A stretch of DNA of 64,000 nucleotides from Akkermansia sp. N21116 (GCF_029854705.2 NZ_CP139035.1:682001-746000), one strand, 5' to 3'; positions 41,886-51,084 are shown, counted from the stretch's first letter. The notes: a model not told the origin generated them from the sequence alone. Translations and numbers: made by a program.

Positions 41886-44080
41886 CCCAGTACTTCCTCC
41901 GTGTGCGATTCAAAACGCATGAGCGAGGCATAGGCATTTCCCGCTTCCATCAATTGTTCGTGCGTTCCTCTTTCCAGAATGCGTCCTTCCTGCATCATGA
42001 TGATTTCGTCGCAGTCCCGGATGGTACTTAACCGGTGGGCAATAATGAGGCAGGAACATCCCCGGCGGCGGATGGCTTTGTCAATCATTACCTCCGTGAT
42101 GGGATCCAAAGCGCTGGTTGCTTCGTCAAGGATGAGAATCGGGGTTGATTTTGCCAACGCCCGGGCAATTTCCAGTCTTTGTCTTTGGCCTCCGGAGAAA
42201 TTGCTTCCCATTTCATTGACGGGAACGTCAAGTGCGGTGCCTCGGCAAAGCAGTTCTCCTTCGATGGCGGCATCGCGCAGGGCCTGGTTTAGTTCCGCCT
42301 GGTTGACGCGTTTGCGGAACAGAGTCAGGTTATCTCGGACGGAACCGGAGAAGAGCATGATGCTTTGATCGACGGTAGCCAGGGAATGGTAAAATTCCCG
42401 TGATGAATATGACTCCAACGGTTGTCCGTCTATCAGGATTTCCCCTGACCATGGGGTGATCAAACCGGCAGCCAGTTTGGCGACGGTACTTTTGCCGGAA
42501 CCGGAGGCTCCGACGAGTGCAACCCGTGTACCCGGTTTGAGGATGAGGTTGAAATCTTCCAGAAGAGGTGCTTGGTATCTGTTGTATCCGAACGATATGC
42601 CTCGCATTTCCAGCATTCCGGCGCCGGCCGTGAGTTCGCAGGTGTTGCCGTCTTCTTCCTTAAAACGTTTTTCTCCATCGTATTTATAGACGTCATCCAC
42701 TCTGTCGATTGCTCCGCGGAGCATTTGAATCTGGGCTCCGGAACCGACCAGGGCATTGACGGGAGTCATAAAAGAGACCATCAGCATTTGGAAGGCAAGC
42801 ATGCCGCCCAGGGATAATTCCCCCCTCATAACAAGCCAGGCTCCGAAGCAGAGGATCAATACGTTGTTCAACCCGAACAGGAAATTTGGCAGCAGAGAGA
42901 AGAAGGTAGAGGCACTTTGCATTCTTCGCCTTTTGTCCGCATAATCGGCAATATAGTTACCCCACTGGGAGAACATCTCGTCTTCACGGCCTCCGGCCCG
43001 CAGGTTTTCCATCATGGAAATGCCTGTCGCCGTAAAATTCAACAATTGGCTTTCAACCATGATGAGCCGTTGGTTGGATATGCGGAGGCGTTTGTTGACA
43101 AATGACAATGCCAGGAAATTCAGGATGGCCGTCGCTACGGCTATTGCCGATAGAAATGGACTGAACTGAACCATCATGACCAGGAAAAACGTGGCCGTGA
43201 ACATTTTGACAGCGTTGCCGGAAATCGTACCGAAAGCCGAGTTGGCAACGCTTCTGTTGAGAGCGACCCGGTTTTGCAAATCTCCCGCCGAACGGTTCTG
43301 GAAGAATTCCATGGGCAGTTTGAACATGTGAACCAGCATGTTCATCGTACTATTGACGGCCATTTTAACTTCCGTTCGCCGCATCAGTAAATTTTCCAGC
43401 CAAGTCAGCAAAAACTGGATGATGAGCAGGACCATGTACAGGATAATCAGCGGGACGAGCCACTCCGGTCGCGTTTGCATGACGTCGTCGACGAAGACCT
43501 GTGTCAGAACAGGTAGTACGACGCCGGGCAGGATCAAGAGGATGCCGATCCAGAGCATTTTCCAGACATTGCCTTTAACTTGGCCCAACAGGGGGATGAG
43601 ACGGGCCAGCATTCCTCTCTCACGACCAAATGCCTTGAAGTCGGGAGTTTTCTCGAATGTCAGGGCAACTCCCGTGAAGTGATCCGCAAATTCGTCTTCA
43701 CTCAGTTTACGGAGTCCCATGGCAGGGTCGTTCAAGTAGTAATGTTTTCCCCGTCGGCCTGCATAGATGACAAAATGATTGAAATCCCAGAATAGGATGG
43801 CTGGCAGAGGGAGGGAATCCAACCCTTCCAGAGTAACCTTGAACCCTCTTCCTTTCAGCCCATATGTGGCAGCTGCTTTGATAATCAGAGAGGCAAAACT
43901 GCCATTGCGGGACACGCCGCAGGCTACGCGTAGCTTTTCCAGAGGTTCATAGCAATGGTAGTATCGCAGAACCATTCCCAGGCATGCGGCACCGCATTCG
44001 GTCGCTTCCATCTGGAATACCATGGGAACCTTGACACGGTGCCCGGACAGACATGGCAGCAGCTTTCCAATCCAGTTCAT
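41882..44080 (-). CDS. Peptidase-containing ABC exporter (C39 domain), NHLM ABC1-like
   Basis: This 732-aa protein cuts leaders after the double Gly and exports the cores. The C39 papain-like domain (about 15-145) has oxyanion Gln23, catalytic Cys29 in ATECGAACLG, His102 in FNHFVIYAG and Asp118 in LNDPA. Six membrane helices follow (about 165-460). The ATPase has GASGSGKST (524-532), FSGGQRQR (628), ILILDEATSALDP (648) and His682. It starts 5 bp after the HlyD-type gene. This is the enzyme expected to process all five leaders in the island. Confidence 0.95.
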   Translation of the reverse strand: MNWIGKLLPCLSGHRVKVPMVFQMEATECGAACLGMVLRYYHCYEPLEKLRVACGVSRNGSFASLIIKAAATYGLKGRGFKVTLEGLDSLPLPAILFWDFNHFVIYAGRRGKHYYLNDPAMGLRKLSEDEFADHFTGVALTFEKTPDFKAFGRERGMLARLIPLLGQVKGNVWKMLWIGILLILPGVVLPVLTQVFVDDVMQTRPEWLVPLIILYMVLLIIQFLLTWLENLLMRRTEVKMAVNSTMNMLVHMFKLPMEFFQNRSAGDLQNRVALNRSVANSAFGTISGNAVKMFTATFFLVMMVQFSPFLSAIAVATAILNFLALSFVNKRLRISNQRLIMVESQLLNFTATGISMMENLRAGGREDEMFSQWGNYIADYADKRRRMQSASTFFSLLPNFLFGLNNVLILCFGAWLVMRGELSLGGMLAFQMLMVSFMTPVNALVGSGAQIQMLRGAIDRVDDVYKYDGEKRFKEEDGNTCELTAGAGMLEMRGISFGYNRYQAPLLEDFNLILKPGTRVALVGASGSGKSTVAKLAAGLITPWSGEILIDGQPLESYSSREFYHSLATVDQSIMLFSGSVRDNLTLFRKRVNQAELNQALRDAAIEGELLCRGTALDVPVNEMGSNFSGGQRQRLEIARALAKSTPILILDEATSALDPITEVMIDKAIRRRGCSCLIIAHRLSTIRDCDEIIMMQEGRILERGTHEQLMEAGNAYASLMRFESHTEEVLG

Positions 44081-44085
44081 GACAT

Positions 44086-45381
44086 TTATCTGTCTTCCTG
44101 TTGTTCGGAATGGCTGGAACCTACTCCCATAATTATTTGGCGGAGATAGGGAATTATATAGGAGACAGGATTCCTGTAGGACGTATTGATCAGAATCGTA
44201 CCTACTGCTCCGGCTTCAAGAAGGGAAGGAGATCCTTTGCGACTCGTCCACAACCATCCGCTTGGAGTTTTCCGGGAGGGTAATAGTTCAACGACGACGC
44301 GGACCATGGCGCCCGACTTGGCCAACATAGCCGTAAAGTCCCGGTTTTTCAATTCCGTCAGGATGGAATCCGAGCTAACGGCGTATGGGCTTACTTCGCG
44401 CACGACACCTTTGATATACCCGTAATCCTTGGCGTTCATGGAGGCAGGAGAAAAATAAACGCTCATCCCGGGTTGTACTTTTTTACCTTTTTCCATGGGG
44501 ACATAGGCAACGACATGTATATTGGCCTGTTCTTCAGAACCGACTAGTGCGATCATGTCTCCCGGGACGACGGGATCGCCGACATTCTTAAGCAGTTCGA
44601 TAATTCGTCCATTTTCGTCGGCACGAATCCAGCTGCAGTCTTGAAAGATTTTTTCGGCCAGATCCAATTCCGCTCCTTTGACTGCGATTTGCCTTTCCAG
44701 ATCCAGCTTGTTCCGGTGAAAGGACCAGATGGCATCCTTCTGCGTGACTCCGAATTCGGCAGATTGGATCAGCATGGACGTGATGCTGGATTCATTTTGG
44801 AGCATTTGCTCCAACTGCCTGTAATAGTCGACTTTGCTGGCGGAACCGCGGCCTCGGAGGACATTGTAGATGTCGGCAAGTTCCGTGGCTCTGGTCTGGC
44901 TGTCCTTTTGTTTGTCGAGAATGAGGCCGATACGTTCCTTGCGGAAGTCTTCCAACTTTAATTTCTCGTCTGTCAGTCTCTTATAACCGTTGTTAAATTG
45001 ATCCACATAGGAAGTCAACTGGTGGTAATCCATCGCGATGGATTTGATGTTGAAAAAATTTTCGGGGTTGTAGATTTGGCCTACGATTTGTCCTCGCTGG
45101 ATCGGAGAACCGATTTCGATATTCAGATAATCAATGACTCCCTTGCCTTTGGAACGGACGACCCCCAGGCCATCTTCACGCATAGCGATGCCCATCCCTT
45201 CGACCGTAGAAACCATCGTACTAAAAAATCCCCAATAGACAATTGAGGCAACTCCAATCGTCAAGGCGATAAGGAAGAAAACCGTCCATCCGGAACGCGA
45301 ATCTGCTATATAATCCGTTTGTTCCCCTTTGTTCATATTGGCAAGGGCTCGCTCCGAGAAGATGTTGCGTGGGACAGTCAT
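44086..45381 (-). CDS. HlyD-family secretion adaptor, NHLM type
   Basis: This 431-aa periplasmic adaptor has one N-terminal membrane helix (GWTVFFLIALTIGVASIVYWG, about 31-51). A barrel-sandwich segment follows (GKGVIDYLNIEIGSPIQRGQIVGQI), then a long coiled coil (about 115-235), and a second half with DENGRIIELLKNVGDPVVPGDMIALVG. The C-terminal part is a beta-barrel. Its wording fits the NHLM bacteriocin secretion protein group. It follows the sigma gene by 27 bp. It would bridge the two ABC proteins to the outer membrane, where no TolC-like protein is encoded here. Confidence 0.9.
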   Translation of the reverse strand: MTVPRNIFSERALANMNKGEQTDYIADSRSGWTVFFLIALTIGVASIVYWGFFSTMVSTVEGMGIAMREDGLGVVRSKGKGVIDYLNIEIGSPIQRGQIVGQIYNPENFFNIKSIAMDYHQLTSYVDQFNNGYKRLTDEKLKLEDFRKERIGLILDKQKDSQTRATELADIYNVLRGRGSASKVDYYRQLEQMLQNESSITSMLIQSAEFGVTQKDAIWSFHRNKLDLERQIAVKGAELDLAEKIFQDCSWIRADENGRIIELLKNVGDPVVPGDMIALVGSEEQANIHVVAYVPMEKGKKVQPGMSVYFSPASMNAKDYGYIKGVVREVSPYAVSSDSILTELKNRDFTAMLAKSGAMVRVVVELLPSRKTPSGWLWTSRKGSPSLLEAGAVGTILINTSYRNPVSYIIPYLRQIIMGVGSSHSEQQEDR

Positions 45382-45408
45382 GATTGTGTCTTCATTGGAT
45401 CCGTTTCC

Positions 45409-45924
45409 TTACGGCTTCAAGTCGGCCAATAGTGCCTGAAGCTTCTGTCGTGCCCGGAACAGGCGGACTTTTACCAGACTTTCCTTACAGCCCATAATTC
45501 GCGCAATTTCACTAACGGAGCATTCGCTGACGGCGAACAGTGAATAAGCTTCCCGGATGGCATCGGGAAGCTGGTTCATGGCGGAAGAGATGCGTTCCCG
45601 GATGTAATCTTCGTCTCTGGAGAAATTGCCGGAATCGTGACCGTCTTCTTCGTGTTCCGGTTCGGGCAGTTCATCGGTAAACACGATCCGACTGTTTTTG
45701 CGATAACCGTCGACAAGTTCATTACGAGCTACCGTAAACACATAACCTGAGAAACCATCTTCATTTTCCAAAGAAAGAGTTTCTCTTTTTTGCCAGATCT
45801 TCAAGAAAGCGGATTGGGTGACATCTGCTGCTGCTGCGTAATCTAGTCCACTTGCTATCAGGTAATTAACAACCTTTTGCGCATATGCCTCGTAGTACTT
45901 TTCCATGGATTCCCTGGTAATCAT
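45409..45924 (-). CDS. ECF-type RNA polymerase sigma factor
   Basis: This 171-aa sigma factor lacks regions 1 and 3. Region 2 covers about residues 10-80 (AAADVTQSAFLKIWQKRETL, FSGYVFTVARNELVDGYRK) and region 4 covers 115-165 (LPDAIREAYSLFAVSECSVSEIARIMGCKESLVKVRLFRARQKL). An acidic linker separates them. No anti-sigma gene is adjacent. The location, between precursor and export genes, suggests it controls this locus. Three TGTAAC-17-CGTT type sites in front of the peptide genes are its likely targets. ATG 45906 is an alternative start six codons in. Confidence 0.92.
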   Translation of the reverse strand: MITRESMEKYYEAYAQKVVNYLIASGLDYAAAADVTQSAFLKIWQKRETLSLENEDGFSGYVFTVARNELVDGYRKNSRIVFTDELPEPEHEEDGHDSGNFSRDEDYIRERISSAMNQLPDAIREAYSLFAVSECSVSEIARIMGCKESLVKVRLFRARQKLQALLADLKP

Positions 45925-46009
45925 AAACAGTAAATTTCCCGCTCAACAGATTAGGAAAAATACAAGAAGCATGCAAGAGGATTCCAGATGCTTGCTCCGT
46001 GATCCCAAA

Positions 46010-46047
46010 TGTAAACTGCTGAGGATTCGTACCAAATCTTCAGCAGT
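46010..46047 (-). terminator. Hairpin between the precursor and sigma genes
   Basis: Thirteen base pairs (ACTGCTGAAGATT arm, one G-U) with a 7-nt loop, followed on the minus strand by TTACATTT. It could lower read-through from the abundant precursor transcript into the export genes. Confidence 0.6.
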
Positions 46048-46075
46048 GACGAAAATGTCTCAATAGGTATGTTGA

Positions 46076-46627
46076 TCAGGGCCAGTGGGGTTGCTTGCCC
46101 GTCAACGCGTCGAACAAGAAGCCCCCTCCGGGGATCAAGGATTCCATCATGCCTTCTCCATCTCTTCTGGAGCCGGAGGCAATCAAGTTTCCAGCCATGT
46201 GAAGAGTCCCGATGACAGGGATGAATCCTACGAGAGCACTGGTGACCTTTTTAATGCCTTGCCAGATTTTCTTCCAATTGACTCCTCCGACAATCATATC
46301 CAGTTCCTCCATGGTCAATTCCCCTGTTTCCGAGGAAGAGACAAACTGGCTGAATTCTTCGAATTTCATGAATTGACGTTCTTCTGAGTTTTCCGCGGGA
46401 GTAATGATGAAGCCGATGCTCCCGGCAGGGAAATTGGCAAAGATGCCGTGTCCTGCTTCATCTTCTGTCACGATGTGCTCTTCGATATCGGCGCAGGGCT
46501 GGTCATTGTCGTCGTAGATTCTCATGAACTTCCTTTCCGCTTCGTTGTGAAGAGTAGCAACAATGGCTCCATTGTTCGATTTAATAGACTGATAGTCAGT
46601 AATGTTTGTCTGTGTTTCTTTTTCCAT
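46076..46627 (-). CDS. GG-leader bacteriocin-like precursor (183 aa, 68-aa core)
   Basis: A long leader (residues 1-115) ends GELTMEELDMIVGG, as in NHLM-type precursors that carry long leader domains. The core (116-183) begins VNWKKIWQGIKKVTSALVGFIPVIG, a cationic amphipathic helix, then a Gly-rich hydrophobic stretch with PGGGFLFDALTG and a PHWP end. It has no Cys and no modification enzyme nearby, which favours an unmodified pore-forming peptide, an inference. An ECF-type promoter-like pair ends 26 bp upstream. It is the first gene of the export run, 67 bp after the GH95 stop, and is separated from the sigma gene by a hairpin. Confidence 0.8.
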   Translation of the reverse strand: MEKETQTNITDYQSIKSNNGAIVATLHNEAERKFMRIYDDNDQPCADIEEHIVTEDEAGHGIFANFPAGSIGFIITPAENSEERQFMKFEEFSQFVSSSETGELTMEELDMIVGGVNWKKIWQGIKKVTSALVGFIPVIGTLHMAGNLIASGSRRDGEGMMESLIPGGGFLFDALTGKQPHWP

Positions 46628-46653
46628 GGCAGTTTTTTCTGTTGTTATCTTCC

Positions 46654-46681
46654 TAACGAAAAGCGCATGGTTCGAGTTACA
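46654..46681 (-). promoter_or_regulatory. Candidate ECF-type promoter for the 183-aa precursor
   Basis: On the minus strand TGTAAC (46681-46676), 17 nt, CGTTA (46658-46654). Transcription would start near 46647, 20 nt before the ATG. The same pair and spacing occurs ahead of the peptide genes at 33712 and 36091. Confidence 0.65.
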
Positions 46682-46694
46682 GGAAAAGTACGAA

Positions 46695-49031
46695 TTATCG
46701 AGAGAATTCGATGGACGATTTTTCTTCGGATTTCAAGGTGAGGGGTTTGAGGGCTCCTTTATATTCGATCAGGAAAGTTCCATTCCGTGTGGCGCGGATG
46801 TCGGCCATGATCTTGTTTCTCGTCCAAGAGAGATTGACGATCAATCCTCCTCGTGTGCACATTCCTTGGGCAGAACCTGTTTCCCAACTGGGAACCAAGG
46901 CCGGGGCGACGGAAATGACACGTTTGCCGTCCTTGACGATCTGGCTTTGCAGAAGGCAGTTGGCAATTCCTGCCGTGAAGCCGAAATTGCCGTCGATTTG
47001 GAAGGGCGGATGCATGTCGAAAAGGTTGGGATTGATTTTCTCCTTCATGAGTTTGTCGATGAATTTTTCCGCATGTTCTCCATCCCGCAGGGCGGCATAC
47101 AGGGAAATGATCCAGGAGGAGCTCCAGCCTGTATGGCCGCTACCGTTGGCACATCTATAATCAAGGGACTTGCGTACGGCTTCTGTATAATCCGGCGTAT
47201 TGAGAACATCGAATTCATTGCCGGGGAACAGTCCGTAACAATGGCTCAGGTGGCGGTGCCCCTTGTCGGTTTCCTCTTGGCCGTTTCTCCATTCGGCCAG
47301 TCGTCCATCGGGGTTAATGGTCGGCATGGCCAGACGGGGGAGGGTCTGCCGGACTTTGTCCCGGATCGGATCATTGGAGGGAACATTCAGTTCACGACAG
47401 GCTTCTTCGTAGTTTTTCATGACTTCGCGGGCCAGTAGAAGGTCATGAGTCGTTCCGGTGCTGATGCTGCCGGATTTATTGTTTCCGTCCTTGTCTTTGT
47501 AGGAGAATCCCATTTCAGGAGAATTACCGGGGCCGGTGATCAATTTGCCGGTACCGGGTTCTTCCTCCAGCCATGAAAGGATGAAGCGGACATTCTCCCG
47601 TAGCATTGGCAGGGCTTTGGCCAGTTCCTTTTTATCTCCGCCATACCGGTAATGTTCCAGCAGATGGGATGTGGCCCATGCTCCGTTGAGCAAGGTTCCG
47701 GCGGCTCCCGGATCGAAGAAACGGAAATTGGAGCCCAGGCGGCAGTCCGTATTGTGGGCGAAGCAGAAGCCTTCGTATCCTAGTTCTTTGGCGAAGTGTT
47801 GCCCTCCGGGCAGGAGGCCGATGACGAAATCGGTGAAAGGTTTGTGGTATTCCCCCAAATGGGTCGTCTCAACGGGCCAGTAATTCATTTGACAATTGAT
47901 GTTCAGGAAAAAGCAACTTTCCCAGGGAGGAGTCATATCCGGATTCCAGATTCCTTGCAGCGTGCTGGGCAGGGTTCCCGGGCGGGAACAGGAAATGACG
48001 CAATATCTGCCGAATTGGAACAAAAGCTCAACCAGGTCGGGATCAGCCTCTCCAAGTTGAAATCTTTTAATCCTTTCAGGAGTTGTCAGTTCCAAAACAT
48101 CCCGGGGCGAATCCCCCAGATCGACGATGCAACGGTCCAGCAACGTGGAAAAGTGTTGGGATGTTTGCCGTACCATGGACGACCACCCTTGTTTTTCCGC
48201 CTGATCCAGTATCTTTTTGTTTTCTTGAACCAGATTGTGATGGTTGGGTTTTGTCGGATTCTGCATGTCGTAATCCGTTGCGATGGAGACGAGAAGAAGA
48301 ACCTGCCTGGCTTGTTCCACATGGATTTTCCCGTCGCGGAATTCCCGTTTTCCCTGGGGGACGATGAGGCGGAACCTCGTCTCAAATCGGGTACCTCCAT
48401 TCGAAGCCTGGCCGGAGATGACGAAATCGTTTTCTTCCTGCTTCAGGGAATCGGTTTCAGGCCTGTCGGCGGAGAGACTGATATCCAGATTGTCCCGGCC
48501 GGTTGCCTGCAGCAGAATAGCGATGCAATCCGTTGTCGGAGCCGCCAGCATTTGCATGGTGTAACCTCCTGTTGACGTCGTGTATTCTTCGGAGACAAGT
48601 CCCTGTCGCATGTCGAGTTTGCGGTTCGTTTTCCCGGGTGCCCCCATCTTCGAGAAGTCGATTCGGACAAATCCGGCGGGTTGGAAGCATCCGCTGAAAG
48701 ACCATTTGTCCATTACCTTTTGGGAATAGGTCTCCGTAGCCTGGTCGTATTTTCCTTCCTGGCACAATTTGATAACTTCCCGGAAGGCTGATGCCCGTTC
48801 CGGTACATCGGGGATGGGGCTGTTGGCAAAGATGGATTTTTCGTTCAGGAGGATGACTGTTTGTCCTTGATCCATATAGGAAAGGGCTCCGAGACGCCCG
48901 TTCCCGACGCCATATCCGTGATCCCATGCGGAAGCCGGTACATTGTCCTTCAGGATACAGTCGGAGGGAGTGCCGAGAACTGCCTGGGCCAGGCAGGCCA
49001 GACACGGCAGGATGATCGAATTGATTTTCAT
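46695..49031 (-). CDS. Secreted glycoside hydrolase, GH95 (alpha-fucosidase/galactosidase type)
   Basis: This 778-aa enzyme has a signal peptide (MKINSIILPCLACLAQAVLG). The N-terminal beta-sandwich is followed by the (alpha/alpha)6 barrel. GH95 motifs are complete: GVGNGRLGAL near residue 45, QGIWNPDMTPPWESCFFLNINCQMNYWP, HNTDCRLG, then HRHLSHCYGLFPGNE, SGHTGWSSSWIISLYAALRDG and LFDMHPPFQIDGNFG. Family members hydrolyse alpha-1,2-fucose or alpha-L-galactose. The longest frame begins 60 bp upstream; the Met used here starts the signal peptide. It is the last gene in the eight-gene glycan-degradation run, directly before the bacteriocin precursor. Confidence 0.95.
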   Translation of the reverse strand: MKINSIILPCLACLAQAVLGTPSDCILKDNVPASAWDHGYGVGNGRLGALSYMDQGQTVILLNEKSIFANSPIPDVPERASAFREVIKLCQEGKYDQATETYSQKVMDKWSFSGCFQPAGFVRIDFSKMGAPGKTNRKLDMRQGLVSEEYTTSTGGYTMQMLAAPTTDCIAILLQATGRDNLDISLSADRPETDSLKQEENDFVISGQASNGGTRFETRFRLIVPQGKREFRDGKIHVEQARQVLLLVSIATDYDMQNPTKPNHHNLVQENKKILDQAEKQGWSSMVRQTSQHFSTLLDRCIVDLGDSPRDVLELTTPERIKRFQLGEADPDLVELLFQFGRYCVISCSRPGTLPSTLQGIWNPDMTPPWESCFFLNINCQMNYWPVETTHLGEYHKPFTDFVIGLLPGGQHFAKELGYEGFCFAHNTDCRLGSNFRFFDPGAAGTLLNGAWATSHLLEHYRYGGDKKELAKALPMLRENVRFILSWLEEEPGTGKLITGPGNSPEMGFSYKDKDGNNKSGSISTGTTHDLLLAREVMKNYEEACRELNVPSNDPIRDKVRQTLPRLAMPTINPDGRLAEWRNGQEETDKGHRHLSHCYGLFPGNEFDVLNTPDYTEAVRKSLDYRCANGSGHTGWSSSWIISLYAALRDGEHAEKFIDKLMKEKINPNLFDMHPPFQIDGNFGFTAGIANCLLQSQIVKDGKRVISVAPALVPSWETGSAQGMCTRGGLIVNLSWTRNKIMADIRATRNGTFLIEYKGALKPLTLKSEEKSSIEFSR

Positions 49032-49083
49032 TGTAGGAAGAAATGGATGAGGAGGTCGGTTGGAAGATAATTTTACATGATTG

Positions 49084-51084
49084 CTAATCAAGCCGTTCGA
49101 CGATAAACCGGTAGGTCAGGGAGCCTTCATTCCACATGCTGAAGTTCGTCCCCCAGAGATTATTGCTCAAGTTGAAATGGATACCTCCCCGTTTATCCGG
49201 ATAGTTGCGGGAATAGTTGATGCCCTGGGCTTCTCCAAGATTGACGAGGAAAGCAGTTTCGCTCCATATCCGGATTGTTCCGGCGGAGGTGATCAAATCC
49301 ACATAATGGTCGATACCGTGCATTTGCCGGTTCCCTTGTTCCACCACATCCAGAATATCGACTCTTTCCCCTATCTTTTCAGCAACGATGGAAACAATTT
49401 GATCCGTATTGAAAGACAGCCAATAAGCTTCCGGCAATCGGACTGCCGGCTTGTTCAGAATGGTTAGGTCAATTTCCGCTTTTTTCCCGGTTTGATCTTC
49501 CAGAATATCGACATACATTTTATGAGGGTAAACACGTGGATCAACTCCTTCCTGGTGTGGGAATTCCAACTCGCATATCGTCCTCGTACCCTTCGGTTCT
49601 TTGCGTATTTCCTGTTTAATCGCGTTGGCGGACAGAGTTACACTTACCGCTCCGGATTGATCCAGTCCCGTTTTCCCGATATCGTCAAACGCCCAGCTTG
49701 CCTGAGTTCTCAAATACTTGCCCAGATAATTCTTGAAATCATTTTTGTCGTACATCTGGTACGACAATCCTTCTATTTTCAAACATCCCCCTTTGAAGAG
49801 CGATGTCTTCCACGGGATCGGAGAAATCGTCCGGGCCTTGTCTGTCAATGAGAGGGACTTCGGATTGTTGATTTCTTTCATTTTGGCTAAGGCCTCCCGT
49901 TGCAAGGAGAGAGGTAAATACCCGATCGCCGAATCAATGTACTGGTCCAGTTCCTTCCACGATTGTTCCACCTTTTGGAAGGTCTGGGATGTCCGGGCAG
50001 GCAGAAAGGCATCCATGTCGTATTTATCCCAGTTTCGGAGGTGGGTTTTCACATCCATACCCTGGGTATGTTCGGCAATCAGGCCCAGTTCCACGGCAAA
50101 ATTGATCGCGCATTCGCTGTTCTTGTCTATTTTCTTTTCACGCAGCCATTGGGAATAAAGTTCGGATAAGGCTCTGAACCGGGCCATGCGCTTAGGAGAG
50201 CTGCCGTAACCATAGATCCAGGTATCGCCGATTTCGGAGGTAACTACCGGGAGTTGATCCTTCATGGCTAGCAGTTCTCGAGCGATTTCATCGAAAGAAC
50301 AGGAAATTAATTGAGCATTGGGGTAGCGGTTATGCAGGCCGGCATAAATGGCTTTTACCTGATCATAGGTATGCGGTCCGTGGTTGTCTCCGGTAAAATT
50401 GATCGAAATGGCTGTCTTGCCTCCGGGGAGCAGGTTTTCCGACCCATAATCTTTTTGATAGACCAGAATCAGTTCGCTGCCGTCCGTATCTCTCCATCGG
50501 CAAAAATCCGGTACAGAGGGAATCGGAGAAGCGGGATTGACTCCGATATGCAAAAAACGGATCCCCGCGTGGTACATCGGAGATACGATGCTTCGCGTAT
50601 GTCCCGGTACATCCGTCATTTTGGCCGCAATTGTTTGCTTGCCGTATTTTTTGTCCAGTTGTTGTGATAGGCGCAGGCAGGTTTCAAATAAATCTCGATT
50701 CATCGACTCTGATTCGACCGTATAGGGAACGGCGTTCCAGACGATATCTCCCCGCCGGATTGCAGCATCCAGTCGTTTCACGTTTTCCGGAGAGGCAGTA
50801 TGGAGGTACTTCCAGATCAACCATGCTCCCGTTGTCCATACATACTTTTCCTTGGCATGTTCGGCGTACAATTTTTCGGATAGATCCAAAGCCTTGGGAA
50901 TAAACTCCGATAGATAGCGCCGAGTGACAACGGAACTCAAGTCGGTGAAGCCCACATCCAGATGGGTTTTGAAGACGATATAAACTTTTGTGACCTCCGG
51001 GTTGACTTGAGCATGTCCGATTGATTGAAACAACAGGCATACCAGTGGAATGATGAATAATTTAACAAGGAATGTTTTTTTCAT
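49084..51084 (-). CDS. GH38-like (DUF5054) secreted protein
   Basis: This 666-aa protein has a signal peptide (ends IGHA, residue 25). KVYIVFKTHLDVGFTDL (33-49) holds the His-x-Asp zinc-binding motif of GH38-type alpha-mannosidases. The conserved TTGAWLIWKYL and PYTVESESMNRDLFE segments belong to the same domain. The second half is beta-rich, as in DUF5054 proteins, whose activity is unproven. Adjacency to a GH92 mannosidase supports a mannose-related role. It follows the GH92 gene by 54 bp in the same orientation. Confidence 0.88.
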   Translation of the reverse strand: MKKTFLVKLFIIPLVCLLFQSIGHAQVNPEVTKVYIVFKTHLDVGFTDLSSVVTRRYLSEFIPKALDLSEKLYAEHAKEKYVWTTGAWLIWKYLHTASPENVKRLDAAIRRGDIVWNAVPYTVESESMNRDLFETCLRLSQQLDKKYGKQTIAAKMTDVPGHTRSIVSPMYHAGIRFLHIGVNPASPIPSVPDFCRWRDTDGSELILVYQKDYGSENLLPGGKTAISINFTGDNHGPHTYDQVKAIYAGLHNRYPNAQLISCSFDEIARELLAMKDQLPVVTSEIGDTWIYGYGSSPKRMARFRALSELYSQWLREKKIDKNSECAINFAVELGLIAEHTQGMDVKTHLRNWDKYDMDAFLPARTSQTFQKVEQSWKELDQYIDSAIGYLPLSLQREALAKMKEINNPKSLSLTDKARTISPIPWKTSLFKGGCLKIEGLSYQMYDKNDFKNYLGKYLRTQASWAFDDIGKTGLDQSGAVSVTLSANAIKQEIRKEPKGTRTICELEFPHQEGVDPRVYPHKMYVDILEDQTGKKAEIDLTILNKPAVRLPEAYWLSFNTDQIVSIVAEKIGERVDILDVVEQGNRQMHGIDHYVDLITSAGTIRIWSETAFLVNLGEAQGINYSRNYPDKRGGIHFNLSNNLWGTNFSMWNEGSLTYRFIVERLD

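Noticed and set aside
45925-46075. ECF-type promoter directly ahead of the sigma gene
   Set aside because: A CGTC-like element exists on the minus strand, but the hexamer 17 nt upstream does not match TGTAAC.
33712-46627. Lanthipeptide or thiopeptide interpretation of the peptide island
   Set aside because: No LanM, LanB, YcaO, radical SAM or other modification enzyme is encoded in the region, and most cores lack Cys.
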